Shown: positions 51,275 through 61,350 of the stretch, in pieces
Numbering within the stretch: the stretch's first letter is position 1
Layout: the number at the start of each line of letters is the position of its first letter
DNA from: Pipra filicauda
Taxonomy: Eukaryota > Chordata > Aves > Passeriformes > Pipridae
Assembly: GCF_003945595.2 (NCBI RefSeq)
Contig: NW_024104283.1
Coordinates: 2,919,036 to 2,983,035 of the forward strand
DNA length: 64,000 nucleotides
Direction: 5' to 3'
Notes under the pieces: model-generated
What the model was told of the DNA's origin: nothing
Databases searched by the model: none
What the model saw: the letters and a program-made list of their open reading frames with translations, nothing else
Translations under genes and position numbers: made by a program

Positions 51275-51497
51275 CAGAATCACAGAATGGTTTGGATTGG
51301 AAGGGAAATTAGAGACCATCTAGTTCCAACCCCTCTGCTATGGGCAGGGACACCTTCCACTAGACCAGGTTGCTCAGAGCCCCATCCAACCTGGCCTTGA
51401 ACACTTCAGAGGTGGGGCATCCACAACCTCCTTGGGCAACCTGTTCCAGTGTCTCACCACCCTCACAGTATAGAATTTCTTCCTTACATCTAGGTCT
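51275..51497 (-). mobile_element. CR1 LINE 3' fragment
   Basis: Reverse-complement CR1 3' region: CAGAATCACAGAATGGTTTG, CCATCTAGTTCCAACCCCTC, CACCTTCCACTAGACCAGGT, CCATCCAACCTGGCCTTGAA and AATTTCTTCCTTACATCTAG. Confidence 0.93.
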
Positions 51498-52938
51498 ACT
51501 CATTTTACGTTCACTTGATTAGGGAGACTTGTGTTCTTTATTTGCTGCACATTGCCTAAAGCCACATTATTAGCTAGGTTTATAGATGGGATACTCTGTC
51601 CAAGCCATCTCTCTTGCAGCCTGAATTTGCCAGTTTTAAGGGTTCTTACAGACATGTATTTTACAGACACATTCTGATGATCTAGCATTTAATAGTTTCT
51701 AAATCTCAAATCCTATAATTTTTTTAAAGTGAAAGTCTGATATAAAACTGAAAGCATTGATAGAGTTGCTGATTTAAATAAAGACATGATTTATTTATTC
51801 CCTCAAAGTGTTGTAAAATATGAGGGGACGATGGGGAGGACAGAAAAATACGAAAATTACTCATTCTGGTTACAGAAGGTATAATTTACCCAGTGAAAAC
51901 TGGCATATATAAAACCAACATAAAGCTGCAAAGGCTTCAGGCCGTAACTGCTGAAGCTATGGTACCTACAACTGAAGGATACTGAGCAGAAAGCTGATGA
52001 GATTAGTGAAAGCAGTTAAGCAAACAAACAAACAGCCATTGTTGTAATTGTCTATGTTCTTCTATGATTAATATTAGTTTCAATGTTAGTATTTAATTTG
52101 CTCAGCTGTTCTTTCACTGCTTTTAGGCAGATAATCAACTGTAAATCCACATGTTTTAATACTCTAGTTTTAAGCATGCTAAAAAGTTTATTTGGAGTTG
52201 TATTCTGTTGTTAAGTGCCATGACACGGAAAAGATGAACAATTTATATTTGTGCCTTTCAACTCTTCCATTTAATGTGCTGCTACATAACAGGAAAATAT
52301 GTTTTCTGATTACCTGCTCTCTTAACACTGTAATCTCTTAAATACTTCATTCTTGAAGTGTTTAAACTATGCAGACCACCCAGAAGGGCCCAGCAGACAA
52401 GAGGTTACAAACCAGTGATTTTCCCTTCAACTCCTCATGTTACTATGTCAAGCAGTAGGTAAGAAATGAATCAGCTATGCAAAAAAGCTATCCAATTTGA
52501 TTTTTCATAAAGAAAAAAGTCTAGGGATACACAGAAATCGTGTTTAAACCAGCTTTCATAAAACTGTCCTAACTCCTTTTTAAAGATTTGTAATCCTAGT
52601 TATTCTTACTAAATTTGGACAACTGCCACCTCATTGAGCCACTGCTCAATTTCTTATAGTAGTCAAGCTTGACTATAGGATTTCAGTGTAAAAGCTGAAC
52701 TATACATTTGTTTCCTGATATAATAGATCTCAATCAAATAATTGTAGTACAACACTTCATCTTATGTAACACAAGTATACTTCTTTATATACTTCTTTAT
52801 CTGCCAGTATTATTTCAAAGCAAAGCATGTTATTATACATCTGGTTAAAATTTACTGAAACCTGTGTATAAATACAACCACTGCTTGTCCAGGTTAAGAG
52901 TTCTCAAAATACATAATTGTCTAAAATTAACATATATA
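51498..52938. other. Intergenic, no feature seen
   Basis: About 1.4 kb of AT-rich sequence between the CR1 fragment and the solo LTR; no gene or known element recognised. Confidence 0.5.
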
Positions 52939-54207
52939 TGAATTGTTGTGGTTTGAGACCCCCAAAAATCCAATCTCCGAGTCCAAGCCCCCCTCACACA
53001 ACTCACCCCAGTGTGAGAGGGGTTTTCTAGACACAAGACTCAATATGGGGGAAAGGGAATTATATTACAATTACTACACAAATAAATATTATAATACATT
53101 ATATACACAATCCTAACTATCTCTCCTATGATAAAGCAGTATTTACATTGGATCAAATCTCGTCTCCCTCAAATAAAAGTCCAGAAGGGAAGAAGGAAAG
53201 ATCCTTTCCACCTTCAGGGCAGCAGCGTCTCTCTCTTCTGCATGCAGCAGTCATAGCTAGAGTTGTAGGTGGATCTCTTTCCATTACACACAAGGGGGTC
53301 TCCTCTCACCCCTCTCGGCCCTTCGACTCCAAGCGAAGGTCTCTCTCCCATGGACTGCGAAGCAGGGACAAGGCTCGCCTCACCATGTTATATCACAAAG
53401 TGCAGGGCATCTTCATGAAAGTCCCTTTCCTCAGGTGATTTAAGTTCCCCTTGAGTCAGAACGTTTAGGGCAGCTTTCAGTTCAGTCTTTTGCCCCAAGC
53501 TTTCTACCAGAGCTCCTGTGCTGTCTCAGCTGCCAGCTTGGCAGCAGCAGCGGGGGGGCAAGGCCACTTCCCCCACATTCAGGACAACTCCGAGCTCTTA
53601 GCTCCTCTTTCTCTGCTGCATGCTGCATTTTAGGACTTCCATCCAGTAGGAGTCCACCCCCTCCTCCTAGGAGGTGTCTCAAAGGAGTTTTGGGGGAGTT
53701 TGATTCAGTTCTTACCCCAAAACTGTCTCTGCTGAGCTTTCTCTCTCTCTCCATCAGACATCTCTGTGTCTCTCTGCTTAGCGGCATGCTGTCTTTTGCT
53801 GCTTGTTTCTTATCTTCTTGGCTTTCTGCCACAGTTCTCCATTCACTGCTGCTCTGCCGCCGCTTTCAGTTTCTTTGGCTGTCCACTCACAGCAAGGAAA
53901 CTTCCCCCAGCTCTTAGCTACAGTACTTGGTCCAGTTTAACACTGTTCCAAGTTCCTGCAGCCCCCCAGCTGGGGGCTGGGGGGGCCCCAGCCCCCAGTG
54001 GGGCTCCTGGCTCTTCTCTCTCCTCATGGTCTCAGAACATGGCCACTTCTTCAACAGCTATCTCATCATCCTTCTTTTCTGGTCTGGTGTGATATGTTTA
54101 AATTTTGCAGGGGCACTGATTGGGTCAACATCAAGACACCACCCCCTCGGGGGTTACCATTTTTTTAACTCCAGGGGAAAAACACTTTTTTTCCCCACTA
54201 CACGAAT
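52939..54207. repeat. Probable 5-bp target-site duplication flanking the solo LTR
   Basis: TGAAT (52,939-52,943) on the left and CGAAT (54,203-54,207) on the right immediately flank the LTR; they differ by one base. A 5-bp duplication is usual for ERVL-like elements. Confidence 0.6.
52944..54202 (-). mobile_element. Solo LTR of an avian endogenous retrovirus (1,259 bp)
   Basis: Bounded by TGTTGTGGTTTGAGACC and CCCCACTACA, the TG..CA ends expected of an LTR, and flanked by a near-identical 5-bp repeat. Read on the minus strand it ends CTCAAACCACAACA, like other bird LTRs, and has CCAATCAG (plus strand 54,116-54,123) near its start; I therefore place it on the minus strand, though orientation is not certain. 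No gag, pol or env sequence lies beside it, so it is what recombination between two LTRs leaves behind. Contains a strong GC-rich hairpin at 53,972-53,996. The open frames inside (for example 53,482-53,832 minus) are not recognised proteins. Confidence 0.82.
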
Positions 54208-57200
54208 CTCTTCAGAAATCAGAAGGGTATAAGTAGGAGGGAGTTGCTTGGTACTGTTCTGTGTGAATTTATGTGTGCATGGGTTTGCTAGAGAGAAGAC
54301 CTAACACAGGAATACGTACAAAAGGAACAGAAAGCCAGTCCCAAAAGGGCTAAGAATACGACTCTTAAAAGAAAAGCATATGGTTAAAACTATTAGGTTG
54401 AGTGCTAATTGAAAAAGAGTGACCAAGGTAAGTCTCTGTTTGATGCCTTCTGTGCTCAGAGAAGGAGGACTCTGTATAGTTTTTTGCAGTATTGTATTCA
54501 ATTCCCTGGGGAATTTAAAAGATTTGGAGAACAGGAGATATAATGGACAAAAAATACGTGGTTACAGAAACAGATGTTCAGTCTATACTGAATATCACAA
54601 AATATTTTCTTTTTAAATTTATGTGATGGTGACTCAAGAAATTAATACAATCTTTATATTCCACATTATACATATTTTAGATACCAAATATATATGCACC
54701 AGTATATATTTATATAAAATTACGCAAACTATAAATGACACCCAAAATATAAACAGTTCTAGACTACCTTTTTTGTAACAGTTCCTGAAGTTTTATTGGT
54801 TTGGAATGCTTAATTTTCAAGATTGTTTAAGACTCTGAAGGAACTTTAAATTATTTTGATCACTCTATCTGCAAATCTAACCAAGTCGCCCTCCAACAAT
54901 AAAGCCCAAGCTCTGAGGCAGTGTGATATGAAGTTTCTGTTATTCCGGGAACCATACATCCCATACAATTTCTTAATGGACCTCTAGTCATCTGCAGAAA
55001 GATTTTTTTTTTCTGCGCTGTGGGGTGGAATGGGAAGATTTGAAGTCAGGCCTTTTTGCAGATGCTGGATCATTCCTTCCACCATTACAGGGACCCTATA
55101 AGAACCAGAGGAACGCTTCCTTATAGACTGATGAGAATACAAATGTCAAGTGCGTCTCCCCCTTAAAAGGACACTGTGTTGCCTTACAAAAAAAGACATG
55201 CAGGATTGTACTGTACTGATAAGCAACCTGGAATACAGTTACATCTGATTTAATCTGAAACCACATAGGAAGACAGACAATTATCTCTTATAAGCTTTAA
55301 GGACCAAGTGGGAATGAGACATGACCACTTCATCTTGAAACTTGGACTTCTGTTGAGTCATGAGGACTGTCTGAAGGAATGGAAGTCCTTACTCTTTTCA
55401 CAATACTGTAAACCAGTTATACAGTATGGAAATAATGGTATTTACCTTATTTGACAGAAGCACCAGTGGCAACTAGAATGTTAAAAAAGGTGGCAATATG
55501 CAGAGGCTCAATGAAATAATCCTTCATTGGTAATTACCCTGACTCCACAATATTATGAGGATATTTTTTTGATAAGACAATCTTAAGGCTACACAAGAAT
55601 ACGTATATTCTAAGTCAGGTCAAGAGATTTGAACTACTCACCCTCTTTTGAGTAACCAAAATTACACTGATAAAAGACACCAGTGTAAAGATTGAATAGT
55701 GTAGAGGTTGAATATTTTTTAGGTTTTTTGCTGTCTCCAGCAGTGAAAATACTCATCATAGTAACTCTTATTTCAGTGCAGTATTAGGATTAGTTTTATA
55801 GTTTGTAAAATTCTTGGGCACATTTCCTGAAAAAAAAAAAAAAGGATGCAGTTCAGGAATTCCAGAGAAGCAGCAAAGCCAGCTAAATTAATAATTTACT
55901 GCTGGTCACTGTGTATGTGCTAATATGGGAGGAAGAGCTGACTGGAGTAGCATACAAGAAGGCAAGAGAGAAAATTATTTGTTGCTTCTAGTCCCAAATT
56001 CAGGGCTGTTGCCTGCTAATTCTGAGCTGATTAGAGAAAGTGAAGTAAAAGAGAGATGTTGGCAGTGACCACTGCTCCCGTTAGCAATGCCAGACCTGGC
56101 CATTCGTAGCTTTTGCCAAACACACAGTCCCTTGCCCAGACTGGTCCAAAGCTGGTCTTTTGAGCAGAATCTTTCCATCTGGACTGCTCCCAAAATGAAG
56201 ACAACAGAAGGGCATTTGTAATGCTTGTAATGCTTTGCCTTGTCTTTTGTGGTTTCCAGAGCAGTAATGGCTGAATAAGCTTAAAGAAACTGAAATGGTG
56301 CCAGTTACACATCATTATATGTTTCAACACACCGAATATAAGGGAGAGCAAGTCTGAGGTGTTACTTAGCTTCTACAAGGGGAAAAACTTTTCTGCTTCC
56401 AAGGGACTGGGCATGCTTTCATGCACAGTGGAAGTGTACTATACTATACAACTCTTACTTAAAGACAGAAAGTCTTGGGTTTTACCATAATACCTTCTAA
56501 AAAAATTATCCTCCTCAAAAATAAAATGTTTTTGTATCTTAAAGTTGGTACCTGGTGGTTTTTTCAGAAGTAATATGTATCTGTATGGCAGCATAAACAT
56601 CTATTTTTTAAAACAGAAGTCTCTAACTTCTTTGCAAGGGAATTTTGAGCCCATGATAGATACTAATGGTGGACCTTATGACTAAGATGTTCAAGTCTGA
56701 CGTTTGGATGTCAAGTTCAATCCTTTAAGGAGGATAAAGCAGAAATATCAGCTCAAAATACAGATATGACAGTATAAACTTAGAGGCATCTTCTCTCATC
56801 TCCTATAATTTTGTTGCTCAATTACAGTGTGAAGACCCTGTAAATAAAAATAAAGCAATACTTATTAGCAATCTTTTAAAAAAAAACCACCCCATGCAGC
56901 ACATGTTCAGGTGAATGTACTTTGGCATCAGTCACCATTCAATAAATAATAATTTTATTCAGTATAAACTACTCTGAATGCAAGAACTGCCATAAAAAGT
57001 TATTAGTTACAAAAGAAGGTGTTAGAAGGTGATGCACTGGGGACCTAGGTACAACACATGCTTGTAAGAACAGAAATAGGAACAGAAAGTCCTGAATTAA
57101 TTATGTGAAGAGGGTATATATATGTGTTTTGCTACTAGCTGTAAAAGATGAACCTAAGTGTAAACAACATGTCTTCAGAATCTCCAAGAGAGCACATAAA

Positions 57201-59152
57201 GAGCTAAAAAGGTCAAGGCCAATAGAATTCAATATTTTCCATTTTCAATATGGACTTGTATAGAGCAGCTCAAGTCTATCCACCATTCAGAAATCCATAT
57301 AAGTTCTCCTCAGAACAAATCTCTATAGCAAAAAAAAAAAAATCACATCAGCAGTAAGTACTGCTGAGGCATTTTCAGACAGCTAATAACTCCCTCCAGA
57401 GCTGGCTAGGTCTAATTTGGAATCTGAGCTGACAATTGTATTCCCCTCTTTCGACTGCTTGCTGGGAAAAAAACAGCTATGCTTCCCTGCAAATGTAAGT
57501 AATAAAAGATAGTGAGGTCTTCAAGCCTTAAGGCTCATAGATCTTTGGTTTTTAGAAAGATCGTCCACCTGCTTTTCTAGGGAGAAAAAAAACAAAATTA
57601 AAATTATTCTTTTTAAAAAATAATCTGTTCTGATATAGGTTAGAAATCAAAAGTCTACATTCATACATACTGAAAAATATCGTGAGCTTACTGCAAACTA
57701 AATGAGGCAATTGTCAGCAGTGACTTTTTTTTTTAATAAAGACAAAAATCTCATTGACAGCAGCTATAGAAATATAGATAAATTCTTTCACACTTCATCT
57801 CCTGACCTGCATTTCTGACTAGCTTACAGAAAGACACAGTCATGTCTTTGATCTATTTGTGCTTTGAGCCAGCTGGACATAAGACCAACTTCTTTTCAGA
57901 AATCCTGTTGCCACATTAGCACAGTTCTGAGCCCAAGCTAATGTACCCTGCCTCACAGCCAGCCTTATTAACTCACATTCAGCGAATCACAAATTGCAGC
58001 TACACAGCTGCTACACTGGAGCTGGCTCCCAGCTGGCTGGTTCAGGCCACAGGCAGAAGGAACATGTCACTGTCAACACCCATTCATGTAGATATACCCT
58101 CAAATGACCCTAGGCACTGTGTGCTGTAACCAAAGCTATTTTTAAGAATTGGTCCTCCAAATAATTGCACTTTAATTACATAATGCAAACCATATTAGAA
58201 ATGGAGCAAAAATCTTACAGGATATGGTAATGTGAGTTTGTGTCAATGTAGCCCCAACAGTGTAGCACCTAAGCTTGTCTATGAACCAACTTTAAAAAAA
58301 TTAACAGATCCACTAACCTGCTTTATTTTTTCATTGTTACTGAAAATACATACAAAAATTTACATCTTGTCCTGTAGCAGGCAATTGATACTCTACAGAA
58401 TGCTTCTACATTGCCATGTAGTACTTTTCACCATTTCCATTGTTGCATCTAAAGCACTACTCTCCTCTTAAAACAGCAATACATAAAAGACATTTAAAAT
58501 TATACAACAGTCATGGGAAAGATTATCACATTGCATTTGTTGCCTTGCTTTCCTACTTGAAAGAATGTGGTCAACCATGACAGTGTCCTTCTTTACACTT
58601 TTTGCTTGGTGTTTCTGAACAGTATTCCTCAGTCAGTGTAAATTACCCTTCCTCTTGCAAAGACAGAGGTAAGGCATGCTGGCAGTGGGTCAGTGCACTG
58701 GCTTTGCATCAGATCAACCTGACACAACTCCTCAAAATTACTTTTCCAATAGCTTTAAAGGCTTAAAACTCATTCACAACAGTACTTTTCACAGTCTTCC
58801 TACACAGAATTCCTAAAGAGCTCAATAACAGCTTTTTCCAGGTAATGACGCCTTCGTGAGTAAAAGCAGTAATTGTAAGCAAACCAAAGGTCATGGTATG
58901 CTAAGTGACAATGGGAACTTCACAGGGATTTAAACTTCTCGTTCTGTTATCTGCTGTGATTGATCTACTGCGTTCTATTCCTCTGCTTCTGTACAAGAGA
59001 CGGTGGAGTTAAATAGTTGGAATTAAAAATAAAGCTACTAAACAGAATTTATTGTGGCTACCCACTGTGGAGGATGCAAGTACATACGGTGTGCTCCCAG
59101 CTGTTTTCAGTCCGGTTATGTCCTCAGTCTGATATCTGATGCCAGTGGATCC
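54208..59152. other. Intergenic, no gene recognised
   Basis: About 5 kb of AT-rich DNA with A-runs (55,831-55,843; 57,330-57,342). No exon or known repeat could be supported. Confidence 0.5.
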
Positions 59153-59157
59153 CTCCT

Positions 59158-59292
59158 TCAAGTACTTGTCCAGTCTCCCAATGAGGTTTTGCACGGCCCA
59201 GCGCGGGGAAAGACGCGGGGCAGCCCCGGCGCGAAGTATGGGGCGACGGCGGCGGGACTGCTCTCCGTTCCCCCTGCCACCCCCTCCGCCAT
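59158..59292 (-). CDS. Unidentified 44-codon ORF at the CpG-island edge
   Basis: Begins MAEGVAGGTESSPAAVAPYF at an ATG with G at -3 and +4, and stops at 59,158. The start context and the YY1-like GAAATGGCGG overlap suit a first exon, but the frame closes after 44 codons and no family is recognised. The alternative minus frame reads AVQNLIGRLDKYLKEG over 59,150-59,200, with no obvious start. Either may be leader of a noncoding transcript. Confidence 0.2.
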   Translation of the reverse strand: MAEGVAGGTESSPAAVAPYFAPGLPRVFPRAGPCKTSLGDWTST

Positions 59293-59476
59293 TTCCGGGA
59301 CGCGGGCGGGAGCTCCGGCTCTGAGGCGCGGTCTGGGGTCTCGGCGCGCCGCGGGCGGGAGCGGGGCAGCAGCAGCCCCGGGCGGCGTCAGTCAGGCGGG
59401 GGCCGCCAGGCTGTCTTAGTGCACCGACCCGCCCCCGCGACCCCCCGCCCTGCGCCCCCGCGGCCGCGCCGCCCCC

Positions 59477-59612
59477 GCACACACCCACACAGGCACATCC
59501 ACACACGTGCACTTTCGCACACCTGCACGCTGGCACACGCCACGCAGTTACACACACACTCACGCACACACACACACACGCACTCACCCCACACACACCG
59601 TGCACCTCTCAG
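59477..59612. repeat. CA-rich simple repeat inside the CpG island
   Basis: Imperfect CACACA repeat interrupted by CACGC, CACTC and CACCC units. A second short CA tract lies at 59,769-59,797 and a run of 14 C's at 59,733-59,746. Confidence 0.9.
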
Positions 59613-60130
59613 CACATGCACCCACCGCACGCCGCCCCCTCGCCGGGCTCATCCGTCCGCAGACGCCGCGTTCTGCCCCTCCGGCACACGGGCACCTCTC
59701 TGACAGAGTTCACCGCAAGGCACAGCCATACGCCCCCCCCCCCCCCTTCCGGCACGGAACCCGCCCTTCACACACACACCCGCACACATACACACACCTG
59801 CTCCCACTCGCCCCCAGCCCAGCGCCCGGCGGGAGCGCAGCCCGCTGAGGCGCCGCCATTTCTCCGCCCCGCGGCTCCGCGCTGAGGCGGCACCCCTGTT
59901 CCTGCCCTGCCCGAGGCTGTGCGGGGCCGGCGCGGCGCTTGCGTGCGGCCGCCGGGCCGCCCCGAGGCAGAACCTCCGCCCGGTGCCCCCGCAGCCGGAC
60001 CTTCCCGGTGGCCCTTCTCGCAAGCCTCCGAGTCCCCGAGGATGGACGCAGCGACCAAGCGGGGCGTGGGGCATCTTCGCCCCGCGCCGCAATGGGTGCT
60101 GCTGGGGATCCCAGCCTCTGAGGATAGGGG

Positions 60131-61011
60131 ACAAACCCTGGCTGTGGGGAGAAACTTGGACAATGTCACTCTGGAGCGGTTGGGCAGCACAGCTGCAGAG
60201 GGGTTTGGGGGCCAGGTTGTACCTTCCCACACTGGCTGTATAGGGATCCCATCATTGCACAGGACTGGTCAGAGAACGGGAAACTGCAACTGGCACTGGC
60301 GAGCAGATGAATTTTCCCCTCCAGAGATTACCTATTAAGTCCTCATGTTACTTAGGAGTAACCATCTCTAGCTACGTACCATATTGTATTAGCTGTAATA
60401 AGGAAGGGCTGAAAGAGAAATATCAGCAAAGTCAAGTGGCTTCAAGGACACTGGACATAAAAGCTACTTGTGAAATTGGGGCTCCAGGCAGTGCTAGGAA
60501 CAGGCACCAGCTGAACCCAGCCGTGGCTGCACTGAGGGGCTCCGATTAAATTACACTGAGCCTTTTGAGGTCAATCAATAAATGTGATTAAAGATACCAG
60601 CCTGCTGACATTTTCACCAAATTTTTTTTACATTGTAAACATGACAGTAAAGCTAATGTTGTTTGAGTAAACATCAAAAAGCCACAATGGAATTAACAGC
60701 TCTGCAGCGCAAATTTATGGAAGCATGAGAGTGTGAGAGTTGTGGTGCAATAAGGAGACATAATGTAATGCCCCAAAATATCTTTGTTTCCCACTTTGGC
60801 CTGAAACATCTTAAAATACCAGCAGCTTCCCTACCGCTGTCTGGCTTCCACAGGAGACTTCTCGACAGATGAGTGGCAGAAGAGATGCTGTTATTTATAA
60901 ATCACTGTAAACATTAATAGAGTGCTGGTCACACATTCTAACTCGGCATGATTTCAGATTTTATATCCATAATGATGTTTATTTTTAACTGAAGACATCA
61001 CACTGTAAACT
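60131..61011. other. Intergenic, no gene recognised
   Basis: GC content falls back to background. No exon is supportable. An AATAAA on the minus strand (60,983-60,978) may serve the ORF at 61,012-61,350. Confidence 0.45.
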
Positions 61012-61350
61012 CTACACACACGGACAGTTGGGGTGGCTCGGCTGAGGTTTGGTGTGTAACTTAGTGAGGCATGGCTCTTGCTCATGAATCTGAGGGCTCT
61101 CAATGCTAGGTCTCACTGCATCTCTTTCAGGTGTTGAAACTGCCGGTTTCTCGTGCCTCTGCTCACAGTTGCTGTTAACCAACAAAGAGACGGCAGCACA
61201 AGGTGGGTCTGTATTCTCGCTGCTCTGGTGCAGAGCCTGCTGTACTATGTCCAGTCCATCTTCATTGATAGGGTTCATTAAAATGCCAGTACTGCTACTG
61301 GAGCAATCCCAGCCAGCGGGGGATAGCAGCAGAGCCACTGCTGAGATTGA
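61012..61350 (-). CDS. Unidentified ORF, candidate terminal coding exon
   Basis: Minus-strand frame open for 113 codons from the stop at 61,351-61,353 down to TAG at 61,012-61,014. It reads SSSSTGILMNPINEDGLDIV, then QQALHQSSENTDPPCA and a Ser/Pro/His/Cys-rich tail ending SHPNCPCV. An AATAAA sits only 29 bases after the stop, and AG acceptor-like sites occur at CAATCTCAG and TTGCTCCAG on the minus strand. The composition looks more protein-like than other frames nearby, but I recognise no family, and no upstream exons were identified. It could be a bird gene's last exon, a lncRNA, or chance. Confidence 0.25.
   Translation of the reverse strand, partial: SISAVALLLSPAGWDCSSSSTGILMNPINEDGLDIVQQALHQSSENTDPPCAAVSLLVNSNCEQRHEKPAVSTPERDAVRPSIESPQIHEQEPCLTKLHTKPQPSHPNCPCV

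Larger units (their letters stand above)
59153..60130. promoter_or_regulatory. Unassigned CpG island, candidate promoter
   Basis: Abrupt GC/CpG-rich block between AT-rich flanks. On the minus strand GGAAATGGCGGAG (around 59,284-59,296) resembles the YY1 initiator motif AANATGGCGG and opens a 44-codon frame. Candidate donors follow on the minus strand, including GTATGT at 59,087-59,082. It also holds a CA-rich tract and a C14 run. No coding exon of the gene expected next (GTF3C6) is visible, so this may serve a noncoding RNA or a gene I do not recognise. Confidence 0.5.

Noticed and set aside
53482..53832. 116-codon minus frame inside the solo LTR
   Set aside because: LTRs do not normally code; no match to a retroviral protein and no supporting context.
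59388..59703. Cys/Val- and His/Thr-rich frames in the CpG island
   Set aside because: Produced by translating the CA/GT-rich simple repeat.
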